DNA from: Porphyromonadaceae bacterium UBA7572 | GTDB lineage: Bacteria; Bacteroidota; Bacteroidia; Bacteroidales; Muribaculaceae | Direction of reading: 5' to 3' | Length of the DNA: 14,466 nt | Assembly (NCBI GenBank): GCA_002476625.1 | Contig: DLLC01000029.1 | Location: 17,427 to 31,892 of the forward strand | In this document: positions 7,001-13,309 of the stretch, piece by piece | Layout of the letters: each line of letters begins with the position of its first letter | Position numbering within the stretch: position 1 is the stretch's first letter | The notes under the pieces: generated by a model | Seen by the model: only the letters and a program-made list of their open reading frames with translations | Told to the model about the DNA's origin: nothing | Database searches by the model: none | Position numbers and translations under genes: made by a program

Positions 7001-7746
7001 TAGCCGCCAAGCTCCACGAAGCCGGGCTCCAGACCATATAGAATGGCTACAATCACGGCAAACGACACCACCAATGTGATGAGCGAGCCTTTGACCGATG
7101 TGTCTTTCCACTTGCGGTAGTAGAATATGAGCGCAAGGGCGGGAATGCAGAGCAGGTTGAGAAGGTGCACACCGAGCGAGAAGCCAAACACATAGGCTAT
7201 GAGTATAATCCAGCGGTCACTCTTCGGGTCGTCGGCCTGGTCTTCCCATTTGAGCATCAGCCACACCACAAGGGCCGTACAGAACGAGGAGAACGCATAC
7301 ACCTCAGCCTCCACGGCTGAGAACCAGAAAGTGTCGCTCCAAGTGTAAACCAACGCGCCACACACACCGCTGCCCATCACCACAAGGTATTGAACAAGGC
7401 TCATCTGGTCTTCCTCGCCGTCTTTCACCACCAGCTTCTTCACTAAATGGGTCACCGTCCAGAAGAGGAACAGAATGGTGCCGGCGCTCAAAAGAGCCGA
7501 CATTGAGTTGACGCATTTGGCCACGGCCGTCACATCACCGCCGGCAAAGTTGGCGGCAAAGCGACCCACAAGAATGAAGATAGGATTGCCGGGCGGGTGC
7601 CCCACCTCACTCTTAAATGCTTGAGCAATAAATTCCGGGCAGTCCCAGAAACTCGCTGTGGGCTCTATGGTGAGCAGATAGGTGATAGCCGCCACCAAAA
7701 ACACGAGCCAACCGAGCGTGTTGTCGATAAGTCTGTACTTTTTCAC
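4081..7746 (-). CDS. DUF2723 / GT117-type polytopic membrane protein (putative protein O-glycosyltransferase)
   Basis: A 1221-residue inner-membrane protein starting at a GTG (no in-frame ATG before the upstream stop). The N terminus has the DUF2723 signature: a first helix at about 10-27, then ASFWDCPEFIA and GHPPGNP, with D35, E38 and H50 placed as in the acidic first loop of PMT-like glycosyltransferases. About a dozen further hydrophobic helices run to roughly residue 715. A soluble half then carries the conserved NGDNDTFPLWYLQEVEG block (about 746) and helical repeats to about 1170. The family is commonly labelled DUF2723 or glycosyltransferase 117 and is inferred to attach sugars to exported proteins from a lipid-linked donor; that activity is an inference here. 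The last 50 residues form a Gln/Gly/Ser-rich tail. A promoter box at 7857-7864 and a folded leader precede it. Confidence 0.88.
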   Translation of the reverse strand: MKKYRLIDNTLGWLVFLVAAITYLLTIEPTASFWDCPEFIAQAFKSEVGHPPGNPIFILVGRFAANFAGGDVTAVAKCVNSMSALLSAGTILFLFWTVTHLVKKLVVKDGEEDQMSLVQYLVVMGSGVCGALVYTWSDTFWFSAVEAEVYAFSSFCTALVVWLMLKWEDQADDPKSDRWIILIAYVFGFSLGVHLLNLLCIPALALIFYYRKWKDTSVKGSLITLVVSFAVIVAILYGLEPGFVELGGYFDLFFVNTLGMPYNSGVLFYALLTLVLFSWAIYEMYKGTNGVVMRVSFLAAIFISGMLFIGDNLLIPLVLVIALGVYLFYFMKKVHRRVMSNILISSLMIFIGFSCYSLIIIRSSANLPLDENSPNNMFALSSYLSRDQYGKTPLLYGPAYTASTPQYQSNAQGTASTRFKKGNKQWARVVKTSADQPDHYVGTGYAKDPVYPSEMNMLFPRIWSPNHADYYNTYFDVNNKPFSETLATIIVDENGNPDNRFSQAQQMLPKPSFLNNIEFFLGYQLNYMYMRYFLWNFAGRQNDVQGLNCEMGDVTRGNWITGFDFLDNARLGDQELLPAEYGKENKGHNVFYCLPLLLGVIGLLWQAFAGKRGIEQFWVVFFLFFMTGIAIVLYLNQPPLQPRERDYAYAGSFYAYAIWVGMGVAGLWSMAMKLIQRAKKAKAEAEIESSGASKAMALVAVAIGVVVPLQMVSQTWDDHDRSYRKTAHDFGMNYLSSLDQNAIIFTNGDNDTFPLWYLQEVEGYRTDVRVVNLSYLSTDWYIAQMQRAAYKSAPLPMMAGSLSYAYGNRAGTTIETDGGMYNILSATDALKKFYSSDAERDEDGVVRGKLDSGNLFIPSNADAAVKAGVISAAKRDYAEDQLNVPFGDAHQNGWASASDMMVLDLVNSSITQGWKRPVYFACTVADDMYAEFTPYMQNTGMAYQITPLRTQEYGEEIKSNTDKMYENVTKKFRWGGLDSPEGRAGKIYLDETVRRMVNTTRTMIITLASDLVEEAEASQVKVKDVKNPKTFYGMDVDKFYADRVSKAEKVLALMQDKMSEKACPYTFNNRMQMARVYERLFQLTKKQAYRTTAATLVENDVMQFARWTAFAQRLNALYPMLSTCNIDNYIANSYVPQLLMFYEQINKAGYRALLNKVAALGVDVKAVQATIQMLIQQKEHPQQQQPQEEAVAAPADSFGSGGMADSGFSTMFGGGPSSGEE

Positions 7747-7787
7747 TTTATTTTTTAATTTAAATAATTATTATCGTAGCAGAGGCA

Positions 7788-7827
7788 TTCTGTGGAATGG
7801 CGCTTATCCGCCACCCAATCCACAGAA
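7788..7827 (-). promoter_or_regulatory. Folded leader hairpin upstream of the DUF2723 gene
   Basis: TTCTGTGGA (7788-7796) pairs perfectly with TCCACAGAA (7819-7827), 9 bp. Inside, TGGCG (7798-7802) pairs with CGCCA (7809-7813) around a 6-base loop, with one unpaired base on one side and five on the other. The structure lies between the -7 box at 7857-7864 and the GTG start at 7746, so it should be in the mRNA leader, ending about 42 bases before the start. There is no T-run on either side, so it is not an intrinsic terminator. Confidence 0.55.
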
Positions 7828-7856
7828 AGGCGCATCTATTAATATCTTTATTCGTG

Positions 7857-7864
7857 CAAAGTTA
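7857..7864 (-). promoter_or_regulatory. Bacteroidota -7 promoter box TAACTTTG for the DUF2723 gene
   Basis: TAACTTTG on the minus strand matches TAnnTTTG exactly and is identical to the box of the barrel gene. It predicts a leader of roughly 100 bases before the GTG at 7746. A -33 TTTG is not evident at the expected distance. Confidence 0.55.
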
Positions 7865-7922
7865 GTGATATTTTCTGAAATAGTATATCCACCCACACAA
7901 CGCATTGACACGCCACCGTTCT

Positions 7923-7954
7923 AAAAAATGCAAAATCACATAGCGAGCCTTGCA
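7923..7954 (-). terminator. Weak intrinsic terminator of the small secreted-protein gene
   Basis: On the minus strand TGCAAGG (7954-7948) can pair with TTTTGCA (7935-7929), with two G.T pairs and a 12-base loop, followed by six T (7928-7923). The stem is weak, but the position just after the stop codon at 7973 fits. Confidence 0.4.
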
Positions 7955-7972
7955 GTGCCCATATAAAAGGGG

Positions 7973-8425
7973 CTACGGCTGTGGCTTGATTTTGTCGGCC
8001 TCTTCCCTGTATTTCGCCAAATCGCCGCCCTCGAAGAGCAGCACCATCAAGTCGTTGCCCCCGAAGCCAACAAACGCATACAGCATACAGCTCTGCCCGA
8101 TCGCGTCGGTGGTGATATAGTAGCGGGAGACCTTCCCTCCAGCGGTCACTTCCTCGCTATATAGCGCGGAGTCGGGCAAGGCGGAAAGAATGCCCAGCAC
8201 CTCGTCGCGGTGGCTGGAATTGCCATGAACCGTGCACGAGCACCTTCCCAGTGCTTTCGGCACCTCTTTCTGGCTGAGCTGTACAAAGCCGTCAAGGGCC
8301 GAGATGCGCTCATACGCCTGCCGCAGAACCGGTTGGCACGGCAGTAGCTGCGAGCATGAGTCCTGCGCCATTGAAGTCAAAAATCCACACACGCCAATCA
8401 TCAGCGCAAGCAATATCTTCTTCAT
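7973..8425 (-). CDS. Small secreted protein of unknown function
   Basis: A 150-residue protein with a clear signal peptide (MKKILLALMIGVCGFLTSMAQ, cleavage about 21/22). I do not recognise its family with confidence. The mature part has two CxxxxxC/CxC-like Cys groups (DSCSQLLPC and RCSC) plus a later QSC, so disulfides are possible in the periplasm. A helical middle (VLRQAYERISALDGF, EVLGILSALP) is followed by beta-like segments (KVSRYYITTD, CMLYAFVGF) ending in LMVLLFEGGDL. The layout recalls the small DUF4252/DUF6108-type exported proteins of Bacteroidales, but this is only a resemblance. It has its own promoter box (8460-8467) and a weak terminator, so it is probably monocistronic, and it is divergent from the beta-flower gene. 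Confidence 0.7.
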   Translation of the reverse strand: MKKILLALMIGVCGFLTSMAQDSCSQLLPCQPVLRQAYERISALDGFVQLSQKEVPKALGRCSCTVHGNSSHRDEVLGILSALPDSALYSEEVTAGGKVSRYYITTDAIGQSCMLYAFVGFGGNDLMVLLFEGGDLAKYREEADKIKPQP

Positions 8426-8459
8426 TTCTATCTATGTCTTAAAAAATTATTATATGGAG

Positions 8460-8467
8460 CAAAAGTA
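8460..8467 (-). promoter_or_regulatory. -7 promoter box TACTTTTG for the small secreted-protein gene
   Basis: The minus strand reads TACTTTTG, matching TAnnTTTG, 34 bases upstream of the ATG at 8425. The sequence upstream of it is A/T-rich with no clear -33 TTTG. Confidence 0.5.
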
Positions 8468-8572
8468 AAAAACATTTTTTAAAAACCACCCCCTTTCCGA
8501 CCAGATTTTATGAAGCGGATTAAACTTTGTGGAGCGGCGTGAAGTCAAAGGTTGCGTAAAGGTGAATGTGAG

Positions 8573-8604
8573 TTGGAAGTTTTCGTTTTTTACTTTACCT
8601 TTGC
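8573..8604 (+). promoter_or_regulatory. Promoter of the beta-flower / GH3 gene pair
   Basis: TACCTTTG (8597-8604) matches the TAnnTTTG -7 consensus, and a TTG at 8573-8575, 21 bases upstream, can serve as the -33 element. The predicted leader before the ATG at 8627 is only about 15-20 bases. Confidence 0.65.
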
Positions 8605-8626
8605 ACTTGGTTAACAACTCGTAACA

Positions 8627-9052
8627 ATGAAGACTCTAAGATTCATAACGATAGCACTCGTGATGGCTTTTGCCGTAGGCGTCACTCCCAAAGCGGGAGC
8701 GCAAACCATACGCGACGCCAGCCACCACAACATTGGCCGCATATCGCCCAACGGCACCGTGCGCGACAACGACTCGCGCCCCATCGGCTTCTTCGACCGC
8801 GACGGCGTGATCCGCAACAAGAACAGCAAGCAAATAGGCCTTATCAAGGGGCTGCAAATCTACAATAACGCCGGAGAGCGTATCGGCTATATCCTCACCG
8901 ACGGCACCGTACGTGACGGTGAGAGCCGTATTCTCGGCAACATCGACCGCAGTGGAAAAATCTATGATGCCGCTGGGCGAATCATTGGCTACGCCCAAAG
9001 CGTGCGCTACGAGTGGATAGCCTGCTACTTTTTCTTCCATTTCTTCGACTGA
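8627..9052 (+). CDS. Exported repeat protein of the five-fold beta-flower type
   Basis: A 141-residue protein with a signal peptide (MKTLRFITIALVMAFAVGVTPKAGA, mature from about Q26). The mature part is six tandem repeats of about 17 residues with the pattern [TV]-[IV]-[RY]-[DN]-x3-[SR]-x-IG-x-[IF]-x2-[DN]-G; the repeat glycines fall at 37, 54, 71, 87, 104 and 121. This is the pattern of the small beta-flower proteins known from Bacteroidales, in which each repeat is expected to form one blade. The usual form has five blades, so a sixth degenerate unit or a partial cap is likely. The C terminus is a short aromatic tail (WIACYFFFHFF). The function is unknown; it may be structural or ligand-binding in the periplasm. 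The GH3 gene follows 65 bases later with no terminator between. Confidence 0.75.
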   Translation: MKTLRFITIALVMAFAVGVTPKAGAQTIRDASHHNIGRISPNGTVRDNDSRPIGFFDRDGVIRNKNSKQIGLIKGLQIYNNAGERIGYILTDGTVRDGESRILGNIDRSGKIYDAAGRIIGYAQSVRYEWIACYFFFHFFD

Positions 9053-9117
9053 GGAAAAAGCGCTTCCCTACTCTGCCTAATCAACTCTTCCACAACTCCT
9101 TCTGAGCACCATTTTAT

Positions 9118-10251
9118 ATGATAAAACGCAACATTCTCCTCTTCCTCGCAATCATAGCTATGGTTGCGACCACCTCTGCCCAAGTGAAAATTCCAAGCGA
9201 CTCTGTGCTGCGCCGTTATGCCGCACAAATGCTGATGGTGGGCTTTAAGGGCAACTCTGTGAACGACCAAAGCGACGCCGCACGCTACATTCGCGACCTG
9301 AAAGTGGGCTGTGTGGTGCTCTTCGACATCGACCTGACGGGCTCCGCAAAAATCGGCTCGCGCAACATCACCTCCCGGCAGCAGTTGGCACAGCTCACCG
9401 CCGACCTTCAGTCCTACGCCGACTATCCTCTGCTGATAGCCGCCGACCAGGAGGGCGGACGCGTGCAGCGGCTGCGCCCAGCCTACGGCTATGAGAAGCT
9501 CCCCGACGCTGAATATCTCGGCAAGCAGGACAACCGCGACTCCACAAAATTCTACGCGCGCCTCATGGCCGACCAATTGGCGTCGAGCGGCGTGAACCTG
9601 AACCTTGCCCCAGTGCTCGACGTGCTCAACCCCGATTGCCCTCCAATCGGCAAGATTCAGCGCAGCTTTGGCACCGACATTGGCACCATCGTGCGCCACG
9701 CTGGCATTCAAATCGACGAGATGCACCGCCGCCACATTCTCTGCGCAGTGAAGCATTTCCCCGGCCACGGCAACGCCCTCGGCGACTCGCACTGGGGATT
9801 TGTGGACGTGACCGACACTTGGCAGCCCTCGGAGCTTGAGCCTTTCCGCCGGCTCATTAAAAAAGGCAAGGCGGATGTGGTGATGACTGCCCACATCATC
9901 AATGGCAACATCGACCCCGACTACCCCGCCACCTTGAGCCGTAAAACCATCGACGGTGTGCTGCGCAAGCAGCTCGGCTACGACGGTGTGGTCGTGAGCG
10001 ACGACATGTACATGGAGGGTATCATCAAGAAGTACGATATTGAGAACGCACTCGTGCTGGCCATTAACGCAGGCTGCGACCTGCTGTGCGTGGGCAACAA
10101 CATCAACACTGGCTTCGAGCCCGACCGCCCGTTCCGACTCGTGGAACTGATCGTGAAAAATGTGAAAAATGGTCGCATACCATGGGGACGGCTCGTGCAA
10201 AGCCACCGCCGCATAGAAAAGCTATATAAGAAATTAGGGGGTAGAGATTAG
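9118..10251 (+). CDS. Exported glycoside hydrolase family 3, NagZ-like beta-N-acetylhexosaminidase
   Basis: A 377-residue protein with a Sec signal peptide (MIKRNILLFLAIIAMVATTSAQ, cleaved about 21-22). It has the single-domain GH3 barrel of NagZ-type enzymes. AADQEGGRVQRLR (about 108-120) forms the substrate pocket. KHFPGHG (212-218) is followed five residues later by D223-S224-H225, the loop that supplies the His-Asp acid/base dyad typical of NagZ. VVVSDDMYMEG (about 291-301) carries the nucleophile, D295 by homology. NagZ enzymes release N-acetylglucosamine from muropeptides in wall recycling; a secreted form would act in the periplasm, as reported for other exported GH3 enzymes. The substrate is inferred. 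It is probably cotranscribed with the beta-flower gene and ends at a strong terminator. Confidence 0.9.
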   Translation: MIKRNILLFLAIIAMVATTSAQVKIPSDSVLRRYAAQMLMVGFKGNSVNDQSDAARYIRDLKVGCVVLFDIDLTGSAKIGSRNITSRQQLAQLTADLQSYADYPLLIAADQEGGRVQRLRPAYGYEKLPDAEYLGKQDNRDSTKFYARLMADQLASSGVNLNLAPVLDVLNPDCPPIGKIQRSFGTDIGTIVRHAGIQIDEMHRRHILCAVKHFPGHGNALGDSHWGFVDVTDTWQPSELEPFRRLIKKGKADVVMTAHIINGNIDPDYPATLSRKTIDGVLRKQLGYDGVVVSDDMYMEGIIKKYDIENALVLAINAGCDLLCVGNNINTGFEPDRPFRLVELIVKNVKNGRIPWGRLVQSHRRIEKLYKKLGGRD

Positions 10252-10295
10252 GGGTGCGCTTTCGTTAATTATCAGCATATTTTTGTAATAAGCAA

Positions 10296-10340
10296 AATTG
10301 CCAGCTGGCATTAAAGCGAGCTGGCAATTCTTTTCTTTAG
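10296..10340. terminator. Strong, probably bidirectional terminator between GH3 and rubrerythrin
   Basis: AATTGCCAGCT (10296-10306) pairs perfectly with AGCTGGCAATT (10319-10329), 11 bp with a 12-base loop. On the plus strand it is followed by CTTTTCTTT. On the minus strand the stem is followed by TTGCTTATTAC, a weaker tail. It lies between convergent genes ending at 10251 and 10367. Confidence 0.8.
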
Positions 10341-10366
10341 CCTCTAATTGGCGAATGCTGCCGGGG

Positions 10367-10909
10367 TCAATAGTTTTCAGCCTTGATTTGGAAGTAGGCC
10401 TGTGGGTGGGCACATACAGGGCACACCTCTGGAGCCTGCTTTCCTACGCAGATATGGCCACAGTTGGAGCATTGCCAAATGCATTCCTCATCGCGAGAGA
10501 ACACCACCTTATCCTCAATGTTCTTCAAGAGCTTGCGATAGCGTTCCTCATGCTCCTTCTCGATGGCGGCCACGCCTTCCATCATGGCGGCAATCTGGTC
10601 GAACCCTTCTTCACGGGCCTCCTTCGCCATGCGGGGATACATGTCGGTCCACTCATCGTTTTCGCCTTGGGCTGCGGCTTTCAGATTGTCAAGTGTCCCC
10701 TTAATTGCACCGCCCTCAAGCAGCTTGAACCACATTTTAGCGTGTTCCTTCTCATTGTTGGCGGTCTCTTCAAAGAGGGCGGCAATCTGCACATAGCCGT
10801 CTTTCTTTGCCTTTGATGCAAAATAGGTGTACTTGTTACGGGCCTGGGATTCGCCTGCAAAGGCCTCCATCAGGTTCTTTTCGGTTTTGGTGCCTTTAAG
10901 TTCTTTCAT
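10367..10909 (-). CDS. rbr: Rubrerythrin (peroxide reductase)
   Basis: A 180-residue cytoplasmic protein with the classical order, diiron four-helix bundle then rubredoxin. Diiron ligands by homology are E20 (AGESQARNKY), E53 and H56 (NNEKEH), E97/E100 (MAKEAREEG) and E117/H120 (IEKEHEERY). The rubredoxin centre is C147-x2-C150-G and C163-PVC166-x-HP. Rubrerythrins reduce H2O2 to water with electrons from NAD(P)H via rubredoxin-type carriers and are a main peroxide defence of anaerobes. The gene is third in the perR cluster, 24 bases after the reverse rubrerythrin gene, with no promoter visible in that gap. It ends 38 bases before the bidirectional terminator. Confidence 0.95.
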   Translation of the reverse strand: MKELKGTKTEKNLMEAFAGESQARNKYTYFASKAKKDGYVQIAALFEETANNEKEHAKMWFKLLEGGAIKGTLDNLKAAAQGENDEWTDMYPRMAKEAREEGFDQIAAMMEGVAAIEKEHEERYRKLLKNIEDKVVFSRDEECIWQCSNCGHICVGKQAPEVCPVCAHPQAYFQIKAENY

Positions 10910-10933
10910 GATGATGCGATGTTTAAAAATTTA

Positions 10934-11482
10934 TTATTTCTTGAAATAACGGTTATACAGTCCTTCAAAACCCTTGCCGTGGCGAGCTTCGTCCTTCGCC
11001 ATTTCGTGTACGGTGTCGTGGATAGCGTCGAGGTTGAGCTGTTTAGCCTTCTTGGCAATGGCGAGCTTGCCTTCACAAGCGCCCGACTCTGCCATCATGC
11101 GCTTTTCCACATTGGTCTTGGTGTCCCAAACCACCTCACCGAGCAGCTCGGCGAACTTGGCGGCGTGCTCAGCCTCTTCCCATGCGTAGCGCTTGAAAGC
11201 CTCTGCAATCTCAGGGTATCCTTCGCGGTCGGCCTGGCGGCTCATAGCCAGATACATACCCACCTCGGTGCATTCACCGGTGAAGTTGTCGTGCAGACCT
11301 TGGAGAATTTCCTCGTCCACGCCCTTGGCTGTGCCAAGCTCGTGCTCGCAGGCAAAGGCTATGCCCTCTTCATTCATCAGTTTGAACTTGTCGGCAGGTA
11401 CGCCACATTGTGGACAACGTTCGGGAGCGGTTTCTCCTTCGTGCACATAACCGCAAACTGTGCAAATCCATTTCTTAGCCAT
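10934..11482 (-). CDS. Reverse rubrerythrin (N-terminal rubredoxin, C-terminal diiron domain)
   Basis: A 182-residue cytoplasmic protein in which the domain order is reversed relative to the next gene. An N-terminal rubredoxin centre C7-TVC10-GY and C23-PQC26-GVP is followed by a ferritin-like bundle with ligands E70 (NFTGECTEV), E103/H106 (WEEAEHAAKF), E137 (ESGACEGK) and E165/H168 (AKDEARHGKGF). It matches the reverse-rubrerythrin group known from clostridia, where such proteins take part in NADH-dependent H2O2 and O2 reduction. The gap of 50 bases to perR contains no exact -7 box. It is therefore most simply read as the second gene of a perR transcript. Confidence 0.93.
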   Translation of the reverse strand: MAKKWICTVCGYVHEGETAPERCPQCGVPADKFKLMNEEGIAFACEHELGTAKGVDEEILQGLHDNFTGECTEVGMYLAMSRQADREGYPEIAEAFKRYAWEEAEHAAKFAELLGEVVWDTKTNVEKRMMAESGACEGKLAIAKKAKQLNLDAIHDTVHEMAKDEARHGKGFEGLYNRYFKK

Positions 11483-11531
11483 AATAATAATGTAGTTTTT
11501 TATAAAAATAGTGAATATTTAGTGTTAGTGT

Positions 11532-11942
11532 TTATTTCTTGCCTGCGCAATCCGGACACAGCCCAGTGGAGTTAAGCTCCACCTTCTCTATCACAAACCG
11601 GTCGCTGTCGTAGAGATGGGCGCGCACATGCTCGCTTAGCTCCACATCGAACACCCGTCCGCAGCATCTGCACATAAAGTGAGCGTGGGGCTTCACGCAG
11701 CCGTCGTAGCGCACATTCCGCTTGTCTATTGTAAGGGGCATTACCACATTCTTCTCACATAAGAGCTCAAGCGTGTTATACACAGTGGTGCGCGACAGCG
11801 TGGGAATCGTGGCGAGCAGGTCGGTGTAGATGGTGTCCACCGTGGGGTGAGTGCGATGCTCCATTAGATACTTCATAATGGCGATGCGCTGCACCGAGGG
11901 GTGCACGCCATGGGCTACGAGTTGCTGTTTTGCTGTGTTCAC
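11532..11942 (-). CDS. perR: Peroxide-responsive Fur-family repressor PerR
   Basis: A 136-residue winged-helix repressor of the Fur family. It starts at GTG 11942; an in-frame stop lies just upstream and no ATG is available. The regulatory metal ligands of B. subtilis PerR (H37, D85, H91, H93, D104) map to H32, D80, H86, H88 and D99 with identical spacing. The Asp at the last site is what separates PerR from Fur, which has Glu there. The structural zinc site is present as C91-x2-C94 (in CRCCGRVFD) and C129-PDC132. The recognition helix lies near TLSRTTVYNTLELL. Bound iron would let H2O2 oxidise the His ligands and release DNA. A Per-box-like palindrome overlaps its own promoter, and two rubrerythrin genes follow on the same strand. 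Confidence 0.93.
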   Translation of the reverse strand: MNTAKQQLVAHGVHPSVQRIAIMKYLMEHRTHPTVDTIYTDLLATIPTLSRTTVYNTLELLCEKNVVMPLTIDKRNVRYDGCVKPHAHFMCRCCGRVFDVELSEHVRAHLYDSDRFVIEKVELNSTGLCPDCAGKK

Positions 11943-11962
11943 GTGTTTGAATTAATTGTTTG

Positions 11963-11983
11963 TTTGTAACGATTACAAAATTA
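11963..11983 (-). promoter_or_regulatory. PerR operator (Per-box-like palindrome) on the perR promoter
   Basis: The 17-mer TTTGTAATCGTTACAAA (minus strand, 11979-11963) is a perfect palindrome of 7-bp arms around a 3-base centre. Its central 15-mer matches the B. subtilis Per box TTATAATnATTATAA at 11 of 14 positions, and the three differences are all transitions. The -7 box TAATTTTG (11983-11976) overlaps its upstream arm, and the start codon is about 20 bases further on. A further TTGTAAT half-site lies next to it (around 11981-11987). PerR bound here should block RNA polymerase, giving autoregulation and peroxide control of the cluster. Confidence 0.75.
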
Positions 11984-12089
11984 CAATCATTTTTGATACC
12001 ACCAAAATATTTTGACACTTTTTTTCAAAAAAATTCCACACCCTTGAAAAAAAGGATATGGCTTGCAAATAACACCTTCGACAGAGGGC

Positions 12090-12120
12090 AAAAAAAAGCG
12101 CGCCTCGAAAAAAGGCGCGC
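12090..12120 (-). terminator. Intrinsic terminator of gapA
   Basis: On the minus strand GCGCGCCT (12120-12113) pairs with AGGCGCGC (12105-12098) across a 7-base loop, followed by eight T (12097-12090). It lies 38 bases past the gapA stop and protects the perR promoter from read-through. Confidence 0.92.
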
Positions 12121-12157
12121 CCGTTTTATCTTATGGTTGGGTTAATCAAGCCATTTC

Positions 12158-13183
12158 TTAGATTTCAGAGAAGTACTTGATAGTGCGAACCATCTGAGAA
12201 GTGTAAGAGTTCTCGTTGTCGTACCAAGAAACCACCTGCACTTCATAGAGGTCGTCAGCCACCTTGTTAACCATAGTTTGAGTAGCATCGAAGAGTGAAC
12301 CAAACTTCATGCCGATGATGTCGGAAGAAACGATCTGGTCTTCGTTGTAGCCGAAGCTCTCGTTAGCAGCAGCCTTCATAGCGGCGTTGATGCCTTCCAC
12401 AGTCACGTCTTTACCCTTAACCACAGCGATGAGCAGAGTGGTAGAGCCGGTTGGAGTAGGAACGCGTTGAGCAGAACCGATGAGCTTGCCGTTGAGTTCT
12501 GGAATCACCAGACCGATAGCCTTAGCGGCACCAGTTGAGTTAGGCACGATGTTGCAAGCACCAGCGCGTGAACGGCGGAGGTCACCCTTGCGTTGTGGGC
12601 CGTCAAGAATCATCTGGTCGCCAGTGTAAGCGTGGATAGTCGACATGATACCAGACTGGATTGGAGCGTATGCGTGAAGAGCAGCAGCCATTGGAGCCAA
12701 GCAGTTGGTGGTGCAAGAAGCTGCAGAAATCACCTTGTCGTCAGCAGTAAGAGTGGTGTGGTTCACGTTGTAAACGATAGTTGGGAGGTCGTTGCCTGCA
12801 GGAGCAGAGATAACCACCTTCTTAGCGCCAGCCTGGAGGTGAGCAGAAGCTTTCTCCTTAGAGGTGTAGAAACCGGTGCATTCGAGAACTACGTCAACAT
12901 CGTTAGCAGCCCATGGGCAGTTTGCTGCGTTTGGCTCAGCAGAAATCTTGATTTCCTTGCCGTCAACGATGATAGAGTTGTCGGTTGCCTCCACAGTGTG
13001 CTTGCCTTCGCCATATTTGCCAGCGAAACCACCTTGTGCAGTGTCGTATTTGAGAAGGTGTGCGAGCATTTTTGGATTGGTAAGGTCGTTGATTGCAACA
13101 ACTTCATAACCTTCAGCTTCAAACATCTGACGGAAAGCCAGACGACCGATACGGCCGAAACCGTTAATAGCTACTTTTGTCAT
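12158..13183 (-). CDS. gapA: Glyceraldehyde-3-phosphate dehydrogenase, type I
   Basis: A 341-residue cytoplasmic enzyme that converts glyceraldehyde-3-phosphate, NAD+ and phosphate to 1,3-bisphosphoglycerate in glycolysis. Visible landmarks are the Rossmann motif NGFGRIGR (7-14), D33 after the second strand (favouring NAD over NADP), the active-site SCTTNC with nucleophile C157, general base H184 in STIHAYTGDQ, the phosphate-site RRSRAG and the C-terminal WYDNENSYTSQMV. Codons in the 5' part favour GCT, GGT, CGT, GTT and GAA, unlike the GC-rich third positions of neighbours such as queG, which fits very high expression. It is a single-gene unit with a strong terminator and a possible promoter at 13310-13317. 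Confidence 0.97.
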   Translation of the reverse strand: MTKVAINGFGRIGRLAFRQMFEAEGYEVVAINDLTNPKMLAHLLKYDTAQGGFAGKYGEGKHTVEATDNSIIVDGKEIKISAEPNAANCPWAANDVDVVLECTGFYTSKEKASAHLQAGAKKVVISAPAGNDLPTIVYNVNHTTLTADDKVISAASCTTNCLAPMAAALHAYAPIQSGIMSTIHAYTGDQMILDGPQRKGDLRRSRAGACNIVPNSTGAAKAIGLVIPELNGKLIGSAQRVPTPTGSTTLLIAVVKGKDVTVEGINAAMKAAANESFGYNEDQIVSSDIIGMKFGSLFDATQTMVNKVADDLYEVQVVSWYDNENSYTSQMVRTIKYFSEI

Positions 13184-13256
13184 AATTCGTCTATTAAATT
13201 AATAAAAATATAAATAAGTTGTTTTACAAAAAATTCTTCTTTTTATCTGAAATTTG

Positions 13257-13264
13257 TAACTTTG
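13257..13264 (+). promoter_or_regulatory. -7 promoter box TAACTTTG, candidate for mscL
   Basis: TAACTTTG on the plus strand matches TAnnTTTG. A start about seven bases later would give mscL a leader of about 200 bases. Shortly after it, AGAGAAAA (13268-13275) can pair with TTTTCTCT (13293-13300), followed by TTTC, and GGCGCT/AGCGCC (13415-13420/13432-13437) forms a second leader hairpin. No clear -33 element is visible. Confidence 0.45.
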
Positions 13265-13309
13265 AGGAGAGAAAAGGCGTCGTTGCTTCACTTTTTCTCT
13301 TTTCAACTG

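Noticed and set aside
9025..10206. A 393-codon open frame on the minus strand, longer than the GH3 gene opposite it
   Set aside because: The plus-strand frame has a signal peptide and all GH3 catalytic motifs; the opposite frame is His/Val-rich, has no recognisable domain and is an open mirror of GC-biased codons.
10910..11531. Separate Per boxes ahead of the two rubrerythrin genes
   Set aside because: The 24- and 50-base gaps contain A/T-rich sequence but no palindrome resembling the operator upstream of perR.
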